Of a stretch of DNA of 64,000 bases, positions 44,852-54,001 are shown in pieces. The notes below the pieces were generated by a model, which did no database searches, was not told the DNA's origin, and was given only the letters and a program-made list of their open reading frames with translations. The stretch's first letter is position 1; every line of letters starts with the position of its first letter. Source of the stretch: Cyclobacteriaceae bacterium (GTDB lineage: Bacteria; Bacteroidota; Bacteroidia; Cytophagales; Cyclobacteriaceae); assembly GCA_016787755.1 (NCBI GenBank), contig JAEUUA010000025.1, positions 248,001 through 312,000 of the forward strand. The letters are read 5' to 3'. Position numbers and translations under genes: made by a program.

Positions 44852-45781
44852 TTATTCAATAATGTAGGCTCCTTGTTGATTTACTTTTGAAACAAACACA
44901 TCCGATTTCAAGTGATGTTTTAAAAACTCTAACTGAATGGCCTCTCCTGCTGCAGTTGCACGTTCATGAGTTTCGCTCAAAGCAAAAATGGTTGGCCCCG
45001 AACCAGAAATACCACATCCCAATGCCCCTGCTTGCATAGCTACGTTGCGCAGGTTACTAAAGCCGGGAATAAAAGCCGAACGAGTCGGTTCAGCAATAAC
45101 ATCTTTTAACGATCGGCTGATCAATCCATAATCAGGTTTTGTTAATCCAATCATAAGGCCTGCTATATTTCCGCTTTGCGTGATTACATCTTTAAGATGA
45201 AGCGTTTGCCGCAATACTTTTCTGGAGTCTTCTGTCTTTAATTCAAGATGCGGATGAACAAGGGTGCAATAGATTTTATCGGGTGCATCAATTTTTATTA
45301 CGTCAAGCGGTGAATATTCACGAACCAATACAAACCCTCCAAGGAGCGAAGGCGCAACATTATCCGCATGAGCCGATCCACAGGCAATGCGTTCGGCTTC
45401 CATGGCATGCGGAACTAACTGTTCACGAGTAAATGGATTTCCCATCAAATGATTGATAGCCACTAATGCTGCTACTCCACTGGCAGCACTAGAACCCATC
45501 CCACTTCCTAAGGGTAAATTTTTCTTTAATTCAATATCAACACCCTGACTGCTGCCAATAGATTTCAAAAAAGAAAGCACCGCTACACTGGCAGTATTTT
45601 TATCAGATTCCTTTGGTAATCGTCCTCCATCTCCAGTTATAGAAACGATAACAATGTCAGAATCTGACCGAAGCGTTATCTTAACTTCATCACCCGGAAA
45701 ATCCACCGCAAATCCCAGAATATCAAACCCACAACATACGTTGGCAACCGTGGCTGGCGCAAAAGCTCTAATAGAATTCAT
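44852..45781 (-). CDS. thrB: Homoserine kinase
   Basis: 309 residues of the GHMP kinase fold. LPLGSGMGSSAASGVAAL is the phosphate-binding loop, and the C-terminal GCGISGSGPTIFAL is a second nucleotide/substrate motif. It phosphorylates homoserine for ThrC. It lies 5 bases after thrA. Confidence 0.95.
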   Translation of the reverse strand: MNSIRAFAPATVANVCCGFDILGFAVDFPGDEVKITLRSDSDIVIVSITGDGGRLPKESDKNTASVAVLSFLKSIGSSQGVDIELKKNLPLGSGMGSSAASGVAALVAINHLMGNPFTREQLVPHAMEAERIACGSAHADNVAPSLLGGFVLVREYSPLDVIKIDAPDKIYCTLVHPHLELKTEDSRKVLRQTLHLKDVITQSGNIAGLMIGLTKPDYGLISRSLKDVIAEPTRSAFIPGFSNLRNVAMQAGALGCGISGSGPTIFALSETHERATAAGEAIQLEFLKHHLKSDVFVSKVNQQGAYIIE

Positions 45782-45786
45782 TCTTG

Positions 45787-48240
45787 CTAAACATTTACAT
45801 AGTTACCAATGCGGATAATATCGGCAAATACACCTGCAGCCGTAACCTCAGATCCTGCTCCGGGCCCCCGAATTACCATAGGTCTTTCATGATATCGTTC
45901 TGTAGTAAGGAGAATAATATTATCACTTCCTGAGAGCGAATAGAATGGATGCTGGTTGTCTACAGAACCTAATCGTATTTTTGTTTTTCCATTTTCCAAC
46001 ACCGCCATGTATCGCAGCTTTTCGTTTTTTGACTCAGCATCACCGCGAAGTTTTTCAAATGTATCATTGTGCTTGCTCAATTTTTCAAAAAATGAATCCA
46101 CATCCATTTCATCTCTGCAATCTTGGGGCACAAGATTTTCAACTTCTACGTCTCCTAATTCCAGGGCAAGACCTGCCTCTCTTGAAAGAATCAAAATTTT
46201 TCGCGCCACATCCATCCCATTAAGATCATCGCGTGGATCAGGTTCTGTATATCCTTTATCTTTAGCTACTTTCACTACATCGCTAAACTTGTCTCCTTTT
46301 TTGTACGAGCTAAAAATATAATTCAAGGTTCCACTCAACACAGCTTCAATACCAATCACTTGATCACCGCTAATGAGTAAGTCATTCAATGTGTTAATGA
46401 CAGGCAAGCCTGCGCCTACATTCGTTTCAAATAGAAACTTCACTCCACGCTTACGAGCTGCTGATTTCAATTGCTGATACTTCTCGTATGATCCTGAGTT
46501 TGCTTTTTTGTTAGGAGTAACAATGGAAATGTTTGATGACAAGATTGATTCATAGAATCCTGTAACTTCTTCGCTCGAAGTGCAGTCTACAAAAATGCTA
46601 TTAGATAAATTCAACGCGATCATAGTTCCCATAAAGGCATTCAAATTCATTTCATCACCCGATGTTTTCATTTGGTCAATCGCTTGCTCGAAGGGTAATC
46701 CATCTTCATTGAAGAGCATTTTTTTGGTATTAGCAATCCCTACCACATGAATCTCCAATTGACTTTGTCTGGCGAGTTGGTGGAATTGTTTCTGAATCAT
46801 ATTCAGCAACGACTTCCCAATCAACCCAGTACCAACCAAAAAGAGATTAAGTACTTTTCTATCCGAAAGGAAGAATGCTTCATGAAGTACATTGAGTGCT
46901 TTGGCAATATCTTGTTCGTGAATAACAGCTGAAATATTTAGCTCAGAGGAGCCTTGTGCGATCGCATTGATGTTAATCCCACTCCGGCCCAGTGCACTAA
47001 ACATACGACCGCTTGTACCCGGATTGTGCTTCATGTTCTCTCCAACAATCGCAACAATAGAAAGACTAGCTTCCACCTTAACTTCATCCATCTCACGACT
47101 GCGAATTTCATATTGAAATTCCTTTTCGATAGCTGTTTTCGCTTGTTTCGCTTTCGCGGATTCAATCGCAAAACAAATTGAATGCTCTGACGATGCCTGG
47201 CTAATTAAAATAACACTAATACTTTCTTTCGCCAGGGTTCCAAACAATCGCATAGATACGCCCACTACACCCACCAACCCACTCCCCTGTATACTTAACA
47301 GGCTGATTTTATCCATGGAAGAAATTCCTTTTATGATGAGGTTCTTACCAGTTGATTTTTCACTAATAACTGTACCCGCGAAAGTAGGATTGAATGTATT
47401 CTTAATGCAAATGGGAATTTGATTAATCATAGCCGGTTGCATGGTCGCTGGAAAAATAACCTTTGCACCAAAGTGAGATAACTCCATCGCCTCGTTGTAC
47501 GTCATCTCTGTCACCGTAAATGATTTTTTTACTTTACGTGGATCCGCTGTCATCATCCCATCTACATCTGTCCAGATTTCAAGAGATTCTGCTTTTAAGG
47601 CTGCAGCGAAGATGGAAGCTGTGTAATCAGAGCCACTGCGTCCAATGGTCGTTGTCTCCCCCGACTCGGAAGCACCAATAAATCCTGTTATAATTTGTAA
47701 GTCCTTATGAGCGGCAAAATAATTTTGGATTTGTTTATTCGTTGTATCAAAATCTACACGAGCATACCCGAAGTGATTATCCGTGCGAACTACTTTACGT
47801 GCATCCAGAAATTCAGCTTTAATATTCTGATCTTTTATTGCTTCGGAAATAATGTAAGCAGAAAGCCTTTCTCCAAAACTCATGATGTAATCAAGTGTGC
47901 GCAGAGTTCTTTCTTTTACTAAATAGACTCCATGCAAAACATCTTCCAATTCATTAAATGTAAATTTTACCTGAGCGATAATACGGCTCTGTTTTTGAAT
48001 GCCTATCAATTCGCGGACTGCCTCCAGATGCCGTTTCTCCAACTCAAGTAATTGATCTTTATAACCAATCTCGCCTTGCAGTGCAGAAGAACTCAATGAA
48101 ATTAATGTGTCTGTAACTCCCCCAAAAGCAGAAAACACAACGGCTGGATTATCTTTCAGGTACGGATTAAGAATTTCTATCACAGATCTGATTCGAGCAG
48201 GTGTTGCTACGGATGAACCTCCAAACTTGAGTACTTTCAT
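45787..48240 (-). CDS. thrA: Bifunctional aspartokinase I / homoserine dehydrogenase I
   Basis: 817 residues: aspartokinase N-terminal (KFGGSSVATPARI, residues about 1-300), tandem ACT regulatory domains (about 305-460), then a homoserine dehydrogenase (LVGTGLIGKSLLNMI, LFETNVGAGLP, GIEAVLSGTLNYIFS). This fused enzyme catalyses the first and third steps of the aspartate pathway to threonine. It is the first gene of thrABC, and a leader peptide and hairpin precede it, so it is expected to be attenuation controlled. Confidence 0.96.
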   Translation of the reverse strand: MKVLKFGGSSVATPARIRSVIEILNPYLKDNPAVVFSAFGGVTDTLISLSSSALQGEIGYKDQLLELEKRHLEAVRELIGIQKQSRIIAQVKFTFNELEDVLHGVYLVKERTLRTLDYIMSFGERLSAYIISEAIKDQNIKAEFLDARKVVRTDNHFGYARVDFDTTNKQIQNYFAAHKDLQIITGFIGASESGETTTIGRSGSDYTASIFAAALKAESLEIWTDVDGMMTADPRKVKKSFTVTEMTYNEAMELSHFGAKVIFPATMQPAMINQIPICIKNTFNPTFAGTVISEKSTGKNLIIKGISSMDKISLLSIQGSGLVGVVGVSMRLFGTLAKESISVILISQASSEHSICFAIESAKAKQAKTAIEKEFQYEIRSREMDEVKVEASLSIVAIVGENMKHNPGTSGRMFSALGRSGININAIAQGSSELNISAVIHEQDIAKALNVLHEAFFLSDRKVLNLFLVGTGLIGKSLLNMIQKQFHQLARQSQLEIHVVGIANTKKMLFNEDGLPFEQAIDQMKTSGDEMNLNAFMGTMIALNLSNSIFVDCTSSEEVTGFYESILSSNISIVTPNKKANSGSYEKYQQLKSAARKRGVKFLFETNVGAGLPVINTLNDLLISGDQVIGIEAVLSGTLNYIFSSYKKGDKFSDVVKVAKDKGYTEPDPRDDLNGMDVARKILILSREAGLALELGDVEVENLVPQDCRDEMDVDSFFEKLSKHNDTFEKLRGDAESKNEKLRYMAVLENGKTKIRLGSVDNQHPFYSLSGSDNIILLTTERYHERPMVIRGPGAGSEVTAAGVFADIIRIGNYVNV

Positions 48241-48273
48241 AAAAAATGAGTTAATTCAGTTTAGTACTGAATT
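48241..48273 (-). terminator. Putative thr attenuator hairpin
   Basis: On the minus strand, AATTCAGT (48266-48273) pairs with ACTGAATT (48253-48260) over a 5-base loop, followed by AACTCA and a run of six T that ends right before the thrA ATG. The stem is AT-rich (8 bp), so it could be a weak, regulated terminator controlled by the upstream leader peptide. Confidence 0.55.
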
Positions 48274-48330
48274 TTAATGTTGATGATTGATTAATCTAAT
48301 ATGTCGGAGAAAGGCAGAATATGTAGGGAG

Positions 48331-48414
48331 CTACCCCGTAATAATGGATGTAATGGTAATCGTCTCAAAAGAAATTGAGGTGATTGAAAGGTAAGTGGTG
48401 AATTGGGATAACAC
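48331..48414 (-). CDS. thrL: Thr/Ile-rich leader peptide of the thr operon
   Basis: A 27-residue frame with a GTG start, bounded by in-frame stops upstream and ending in TAG. Its last ten residues read TITITSIITG and it has seven Thr and seven Ile. This parallels the thrL leader of E. coli, where slow translation at Thr and Ile codons prevents termination. The residue run cannot be chance easily in a non-coding leader 90 bases before thrA. Because the start is GTG and there is no Shine-Dalgarno, translation is inferred. Confidence 0.72.
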   Translation of the reverse strand: MLSQFTTYLSITSISFETITITSIITG

Positions 48415-48534
48415 GTCCGATTATTATTTGATGCAATAAGCAAATAGACTGCGGGTATTGCAAAGTTTTTTTATGATTTTTGTGAACTTCCAACACGAAC
48501 TAACAGTTAGTAGCCACTTGCATTTACCGAACCT

Positions 48535-49062
48535 ATGACCCGAAAGAAAAAACATCCAAGAGAATCAGCCGTTAGCATGACTGAATTAGTTCTGCCTAAC
48601 GACACGAATACGCTTAACAACCTTATGGGTGGGCGACTCATGCATTGGATGGATATTGTTTCAGCTATTGCCGGACAAAAACATTGCAACAGCATTGTAG
48701 TAACCGCATCGGTGGATAATATTTCTTTCCGCTCCCCTATTCGTTTGGGCGATGTAGTTACCTTGAAAGCCCGGGTAACCCGTGCGTTCACCTCATCCGT
48801 TGAAATTAAAATTGATGTTGATGCTGAGAATATCCCGGAAGGAAAAAAAATAGAAAGCAACTCAGCGTACTTCACTTTTGTTGCCGTTGATAAAGAAGGA
48901 CACCCTGTTGAGATTCCCGAAGTGGTTCCCGAAACCCCAGAAGAAATGGAATTGTACAATGGTGCGCTTCGCAGAAGACAACTTCGGTTAATTTTATCGG
49001 GCCGCATGAATCCTGCTGAGGCAAATGAATTGAAGTCTATCTTTGACATAAAGAAAGTATGA
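48535..49062 (+). CDS. Acyl-CoA thioesterase, hotdog fold
   Basis: 175 residues. LPNDTNTLNNLMGGRLMHWMDIVSAIAGQKHC is the active-site region of the acyl-CoA thioester hydrolase (hotdog) family, where the Asp of HWMD acts. It should hydrolyse acyl-CoAs in the cytoplasm. It is divergent from the thr operon, and the next gene overlaps it by 4 bases. Confidence 0.9.
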   Translation: MTRKKKHPRESAVSMTELVLPNDTNTLNNLMGGRLMHWMDIVSAIAGQKHCNSIVVTASVDNISFRSPIRLGDVVTLKARVTRAFTSSVEIKIDVDAENIPEGKKIESNSAYFTFVAVDKEGHPVEIPEVVPETPEEMELYNGALRRRQLRLILSGRMNPAEANELKSIFDIKKV

Positions 49063-49433
49063 GCGAACTCGAAACTATCTTTCATGAAGAAATTTATTCC
49101 ATACCCTCACCTCTTCTCATTATTTTAGCCAAACCCTGGGAGGAGTTATTGGAAGCTGAATTGGACACGCTTTCCAGAATGTTAAAAGCCATCAAACTAA
49201 GTCTTGCATCCGTTCGCATAATCGTAAGAAAAGAGTTTGATGTAAATGAACTTTCTGCATTAGCCGCCACACGGGTATTAGCCTTTGGTACTTCTTGCTC
49301 GACCCCTTTCACCCAGTATGAGAATATTAATTCGGACGGGATTTCTATAATTATTTCAGAATCGCTCGATCAATTAGACGATCAGAAAAAGAAAAGTCTT
49401 TGGATTGCTCTTAAGGGTATGTTTAGCCTTTGA
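49059..49433 (+). CDS. Hypothetical protein, coupled to thioesterase gene
   Basis: 124 residues starting 4 bases before the thioesterase stop, implying translational coupling. The sequence has alternating hydrophobic/helical segments (PLLIILAKPWEELLEAELDTLSRML, then SVRIIVRKEFD) and no motif I recognise. It looks like a small soluble alpha/beta protein. Confidence 0.7.
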   Translation: MSELETIFHEEIYSIPSPLLIILAKPWEELLEAELDTLSRMLKAIKLSLASVRIIVRKEFDVNELSALAATRVLAFGTSCSTPFTQYENINSDGISIIISESLDQLDDQKKKSLWIALKGMFSL

Positions 49434-49451
49434 GCTGCTTAAAACAAGGAT

Positions 49452-49482
49452 TTTGCCCATTATAGGAGTTATTCTATATTTG
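49452..49482 (+). promoter_or_regulatory. Bacteroidota-type promoter for hppA
   Basis: TTTTG at 49451-49455 and a full TATATTTG at 49475-49482, 19 bases apart, match the consensus. The hppA start codon is 73 bases downstream. Confidence 0.65.
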
Positions 49483-49555
49483 CGCCACTTAAAAACCGTT
49501 TGGCTAGGGTCATGCGGTTTTTTGACTTAATTAAATCCGAAAATCTAAAATCAAA

Positions 49556-51853
49556 ATGGAAAACATTCTCTATGCAATGCCCGCATTTGGGGTTCTGGGC
49601 TTACTCTTTGTTGTTTGGAAAAGCGCCTGGGTATCAAAACAAGATGCAGGAACGGACAAAATGAAAAAAATTGCTGGCCACATTGCCGAAGGTGCAATGG
49701 CCTTTTTAAAGGCTGAATATAAAATTCTGGCCATATTTGTTGTCTGCGTAGCCCTTTTGTTAGGAGTAACTGCTAATAGCGAAACTTCTTCACCTTTGGT
49801 GGCAGTTTCTTTTATTATCGGAGCTTTTACATCTGCACTTGCTGGCTATATAGGAATGCGCGTGGCGACCAAAGCCAATGTACGCACCACACAAGCTGCA
49901 CGCACAAGCTTAGGTCGTGCGCTTGAAGTTGCTTTTGCTGGAGGTTCTGTAATGGGAATGGGGGTTGTTGGCCTTGGTGTGTTAGGGTTAAGCCTTTTGT
50001 TAATTGTATATTCTACTATTTTCGGATTCGATACCCAGGCCCAGGTTAATCAAGTGCTGACGATCGTTACCGGATTTTCTTTTGGAGCTTCATCCATCGC
50101 TTTATTTGCGCGTGTTGGCGGTGGTATTTATACCAAAGCTGCTGATGTAGGTGCAGATTTAGTTGGAAAAGTTGAAGCTGGAATTCCGGAAGATCACCCA
50201 CTTAATCCAGCTACGATTGCCGATAACGTAGGGGATAATGTTGGGGATGTTGCCGGTATGGGTGCCGACTTATTTGAGTCTTATGTAGGCTCGATCGTTG
50301 GTTCAATGGTATTGGGTGCTGCCTTTATGGTGGATGGTTTTGCTGATAATTTTAATGGAATCTCAGCCGTTCTTTTGCCTTTAGTATTGGCGGCAGCAGG
50401 TATTGTGATGTCATTCATTGGAACCTTCTTCGTAAAAGTAAAAGAAGGTGGTGATCCGCAAAAAGCGTTGAATACAGGCGAATTTGTTTCTTCAGCCATC
50501 ATGATTGCTGCTTCCTATTTTATCATTACCTGGATGTTGCCAGCGTCATGGACTTATAGCGATTTACTTTATAGAGATGCTGCTGGTGAGCCATTAGTTA
50601 GGACAATGACTGCCATGGGCATCTTCTGGGCAACTATCATTGGTCTTATTGGTGGTTTGTTAGTTGGTCTTATTACGGAATATTATACAGCGATGGGTAA
50701 AAAGCCTGTGCTCTCAATCGTTCGTCAATCTTCAACAGGAGCTGCCACAAACATTATTGCAGGTCTTGGAGTAGGGATGATGTCAACTGCACTTCCCATT
50801 TTGATTATTGCACTTTCAATTATGGGTGCATTTCATTTTGGTGGCCTTTACGGCATTGCGATTGCTGCCGTGGGTATGCTTTCAAATCTTGGTATTCAAC
50901 TTGCGGTTGATGCTTACGGACCGATTTCTGATAATGCAGGTGGAATTGCAGAAATGTCTGAGCTTCCAAAAGAAGTTCGTCAACGTACGGATAAATTAGA
51001 TGCTGTTGGAAACACAACTGCAGCGATCGGAAAAGGTTTTGCTATTGCTTCTGCAGCGTTAACAGCATTGGCATTGTTTGGAGCGTTTATGACCACAGCA
51101 AAATTAGGCTCCATCGATGTCTCAAAAGCAAATGTCATGGCCGGCTTGTTTATTGGTGGTATGCTTCCTTTCGTATTCTCAGCGTTGGCAATGAATGCCG
51201 TTGGCCGTGCGGCTATGGCAATGATCGAAGAAGTAAGAAGACAATTTGCTTCAATCCCTCCCTTAAAAGCTGCATTGGAAGCAATGAAAAGAAATGGTGA
51301 CACGGAATTGAAAGACTGGTCATCAGAAGACCAAAAAATATTTCATGATGCCGATGGAAAAGCAGAATACGGAAAGTGTGTCGAGATTTCTACCAAGGCA
51401 GCCCTTCGTGAAATGGTGCTACCGGGCTTAATGGCCGTTGTCGTTCCGGTAGTCATTGCCTTCTTACCTGGTTTTGGTGCCGAGGCTTTAGGGGGTATGT
51501 TGGCTGGTGTTACGGTATCCGGTGTATTGATGGCGATCTTCCAATCCAATGCAGGGGGTGCCTGGGATAACGCTAAGAAGAGTTTTGAAGAGGGTGTTGA
51601 AATTAATGGTCAGATGTTTTATAAAAAATCTGAGCCTCATAAAGCGGCAGTAGTGGGTGATACCGTAGGCGATCCTTTCAAAGATACCTCTGGTCCCTCA
51701 TTGAATATCTTACTTAAGCTTATGTCCGTAGTGGCGCTCGTTATCGCTCCCCTGTTGGCTCCTCAAAGTTCCTCAACCGCAAAGGTTGATAAGCCTAAAG
51801 AAAAGATTGAAATCGTTGTTACCCCGGTAACAAGCGATACTCAAAAGCACTAG
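49556..51853 (+). CDS. hppA: Membrane-bound K+-dependent proton/sodium pyrophosphatase
   Basis: 765 residues with about 16 transmembrane helices. It hydrolyses pyrophosphate to pump H+ or Na+. GADLVGKVEAGIPEDHPLNP and the DNVGDNVGD motif are the pyrophosphate/magnesium site. GNTTAAIGKG has Ala and Gly at the two positions that mark the K+-dependent subfamily. The C-terminus has a hydrophilic tail (about 30 residues after the last helix, PKEKIEIVV...) that may be species-specific. Likely subject to its own promoter and terminator. Confidence 0.95.
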   Translation: MENILYAMPAFGVLGLLFVVWKSAWVSKQDAGTDKMKKIAGHIAEGAMAFLKAEYKILAIFVVCVALLLGVTANSETSSPLVAVSFIIGAFTSALAGYIGMRVATKANVRTTQAARTSLGRALEVAFAGGSVMGMGVVGLGVLGLSLLLIVYSTIFGFDTQAQVNQVLTIVTGFSFGASSIALFARVGGGIYTKAADVGADLVGKVEAGIPEDHPLNPATIADNVGDNVGDVAGMGADLFESYVGSIVGSMVLGAAFMVDGFADNFNGISAVLLPLVLAAAGIVMSFIGTFFVKVKEGGDPQKALNTGEFVSSAIMIAASYFIITWMLPASWTYSDLLYRDAAGEPLVRTMTAMGIFWATIIGLIGGLLVGLITEYYTAMGKKPVLSIVRQSSTGAATNIIAGLGVGMMSTALPILIIALSIMGAFHFGGLYGIAIAAVGMLSNLGIQLAVDAYGPISDNAGGIAEMSELPKEVRQRTDKLDAVGNTTAAIGKGFAIASAALTALALFGAFMTTAKLGSIDVSKANVMAGLFIGGMLPFVFSALAMNAVGRAAMAMIEEVRRQFASIPPLKAALEAMKRNGDTELKDWSSEDQKIFHDADGKAEYGKCVEISTKAALREMVLPGLMAVVVPVVIAFLPGFGAEALGGMLAGVTVSGVLMAIFQSNAGGAWDNAKKSFEEGVEINGQMFYKKSEPHKAAVVGDTVGDPFKDTSGPSLNILLKLMSVVALVIAPLLAPQSSSTAKVDKPKEKIEIVVTPVTSDTQKH

Positions 51854-51875
51854 CGCTTAACAGGCTGACTTAGTG

Positions 51876-51906
51876 AGAGCGGTGTTAGTAACACCGCTCT
51901 TTTTTT
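51876..51906. terminator. Intrinsic terminator after hppA
   Basis: Stem AGAGCGGTGTT / AACACCGCTCT (11 bp) with loop AGT, followed by T6. Because this stem would be translated if the downstream gene began at 51873, it supports the later start for that gene. Confidence 0.95.
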
Positions 51907-51935
51907 ATTTATTTCGTAACCAAAATTCAATCGAG

Positions 51936-52367
51936 ATGAGGTGTTTACTACTGTGCCTACTACTTCTTTCCATTAGTTCAGTGGTTAGAAGTCAAAGTTC
52001 TATCGTTGGTAAGTGGATGACCATTGATGACGAGACAAACAAGCCCCGATCAACTGTAGAGATTGTTGAACGGAATGGAATATATTTTGGAAGAGTAGTC
52101 AGCATCATGAGTAACCCAGGAGACGACCCTGATCCCCTATGTGATAAATGTCCACCTGAGGACGATCGGTACAAAAAAAAGGTCATTGGCATGGAGATTT
52201 TAAGAGATATGAAGAAGTCAGAATCCGAATATTCCGAAGGAACTATCCTTGATCCGAAAAATGGTAAAATTTATCGCTGCAAAATCTGGATTGAGAACAA
52301 TAATCTTAAACTTCGAGGGTATTGGGGACCATTTTTTCGAACCCAGACTTGGCTTCATGGGCAATAA
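51936..52367 (+). CDS. DUF2147 domain secreted protein
   Basis: 143 residues from the ATG at 51936, with a signal peptide (MRCLLLCLLLLSISSVVRS). The mature protein SIVGKWMTIDDETNKPRSTVEI ... KIYRCKIWIENNNLKLRGYWG is the DUF2147 pattern, a small beta-barrel domain of unknown biochemical role, often in membrane or stress settings. Two cysteines (CDKCPPED) lie in a loop. The ECF sigma gene follows after about 100 bases. Confidence 0.9.
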   Translation: MRCLLLCLLLLSISSVVRSQSSIVGKWMTIDDETNKPRSTVEIVERNGIYFGRVVSIMSNPGDDPDPLCDKCPPEDDRYKKKVIGMEILRDMKKSESEYSEGTILDPKNGKIYRCKIWIENNNLKLRGYWGPFFRTQTWLHGQ

Positions 52368-52475
52368 TTATCATCTCACCGGAAAAATCACGATCTTAAA
52401 CCCAAAATTAATCCTCTCATCATTAACTAAAGGTTACCAAGTGTGTCATTAAGAGTATTCAAATCGAACTTGCAA

Positions 52476-53015
52476 ATGGACGAAAAGGAGATTTTCGAGC
52501 GCATCCAGAAGGGTGACGAAAAGGCTCTGGAGTTTATCTACAAGAAATACTATCGGATGATGACCAAATTGGTGATCACCAATAGCGGAACTGAAGAAGA
52601 GGCTCTGGATGTATACCAGGATGCACTGGTTGTGTTCTGGCAGAAAGCACGATCTGGAAATCTTGTAATGACGGCAAAAATCAGTACTTACATTTATAGT
52701 GTTTGTCAAAACCTATGGAGAAAGGAGCTGGATAGGAAGAAAAGGCTTTCCAACGAGGAAAAAGATTCACCTCAGGTAATGGACATGGACGGTCCCGAAA
52801 GGGAAAAGATCATGGCCAAGTGTTTGAATCAGTTGGGTGAAACGTGTAGAAAAGTGTTGATGTATTATTACTTTGATGAGATGTCAATGCAAGAAATAGC
52901 TGAAAAGCTGGGGTTTGCAAATACAGATACAGCAAAAACAAAGAAATATAAATGCAAACAAAAATTAGATGAACTAGTAAAAGCCCAGTACTCTGAGCAA
53001 GATTTTTTAGACTGA
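52476..53015 (+). CDS. ECF-type RNA polymerase sigma factor
   Basis: 179 residues from the ATG at 52476; an earlier GTG at 52443 is possible. Region 2 (EFIYKKYYRMMTKLV ... EALDVYQDALVVFWQKA) and region 4 helix-turn-helix (MSMQEIAEKLGFANTDTAKTKKYKCKQKL) are both present, which is the sigma-70 ECF layout. It is followed after 7 bases by a membrane protein gene with an anti-sigma-like layout. The stimulus and regulon are unknown. Confidence 0.92.
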   Translation: MDEKEIFERIQKGDEKALEFIYKKYYRMMTKLVITNSGTEEEALDVYQDALVVFWQKARSGNLVMTAKISTYIYSVCQNLWRKELDRKKRLSNEEKDSPQVMDMDGPEREKIMAKCLNQLGETCRKVLMYYYFDEMSMQEIAEKLGFANTDTAKTKKYKCKQKLDELVKAQYSEQDFLD

Positions 53016-53022
53016 TAAGGAC

Positions 53023-53883
53023 ATGAGCAATTTTGAAAAGATAGACGAATATTTGACCAATCGGCTCAGTGAGCAAGATCGGAGGGGCTTTGAGCAGCAG
53101 TTGGGAACTGATCCAGCACTAAAAGCTGAAACTGAATTTCAAGCCCAAATAATTGAAGGTTTAAAAAAAGCCCGCATAGCTGAGCTCAAAACAATGCTAA
53201 ATAAAGTGCCAATTGAGAGTGGTTCAATGGTTGAATTCCCAACACTTAAGGTTGCTGCGGGGCTAATTGGTACAGCGATAATTGTTTCGGCTGGCTACTT
53301 ATATTATTCCAATAACACTAAGTCTGAGTTGCCCTTGATATCAGCTCCTATAGAGGATTCACTGGTACTATCTGAAGAACCGCAACCAAGTGATTCGGAG
53401 GACATTAACGAAATTGTTGAACAGCCGGCCACACCTCAATCCGGAACCACTCAGCAACAAGCTAAACCAGTGAAGGCTCCTAGCCCTAAACCATCAGACA
53501 ATGCGGAAGCATCACAGCCGGTGGATAAACCTGCACTCGATGTTATCGACCCATCTGAGGAATTAACTGAGAGTACCCCAACCCGAGGTACTGCGAATAA
53601 CAAGCCTGTTCTCACAATCCCTAAAATGAGTGTTGAAGTAGATTCGTCCAGTAAGAAATATCCATTCCATTATCAATTTAAGGATGGCAAAATGGTGCTC
53701 TTTGGTTCATTCGACAAGAGTTTATATGAAATCATAGAGATCAATGGAGGAAGTCATTCTGTGTTTTTATATCATAAAGAAAAGTATTACAAACTGGATG
53801 AATCCAGGAATGAAATCACGCCACTCGAGCCAATTAAGGATAAGCTACTTATTCAAAAATTGAAGGAATACCATAAGAAGTAA
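53023..53883 (+). CDS. Putative anti-sigma factor, single-pass membrane protein
   Basis: 286 residues. The N-terminal 65 residues are helical and charged (FEKIDEYLTNRLSEQDRRGFEQQL), as in zinc-free anti-sigma domains; one transmembrane helix follows (VAAGLIGTAIIVSAGYLYYS, residues about 83-102). The outer part is Pro/Ser/Gln/Glu-rich, then a folded C-terminal domain. Gene order right after the ECF sigma factor supports the role, but no diagnostic anti-sigma motif is visible. Confidence 0.72.
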   Translation: MSNFEKIDEYLTNRLSEQDRRGFEQQLGTDPALKAETEFQAQIIEGLKKARIAELKTMLNKVPIESGSMVEFPTLKVAAGLIGTAIIVSAGYLYYSNNTKSELPLISAPIEDSLVLSEEPQPSDSEDINEIVEQPATPQSGTTQQQAKPVKAPSPKPSDNAEASQPVDKPALDVIDPSEELTESTPTRGTANNKPVLTIPKMSVEVDSSSKKYPFHYQFKDGKMVLFGSFDKSLYEIIEINGGSHSVFLYHKEKYYKLDESRNEITPLEPIKDKLLIQKLKEYHKK

Positions 53884-53900
53884 TTCCAGTACCATTTTTA

Positions 53901-53932
53901 AAAAGAGTTCTTGCTATCACAAGAACTCTTTT
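53901..53932. terminator. Intrinsic terminator after the anti-sigma gene
   Basis: Perfect 13-bp stem AAAAGAGTTCTTG / CAAGAACTCTTTT with a 6-base loop; the stem end itself supplies the T-run. Confidence 0.85.
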
Positions 53933-54001
53933 CGTTTATAGCCTTTTTTATACCCCTTTACGTGCTTAAAATAGCCGAAATGATGCCTATCTTTGCATTT
54001 A

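Noticed and set aside
45956..46321. 121-codon frame antisense to thrA
   Set aside because: Mirror of thrA; thrA has all its expected motifs.
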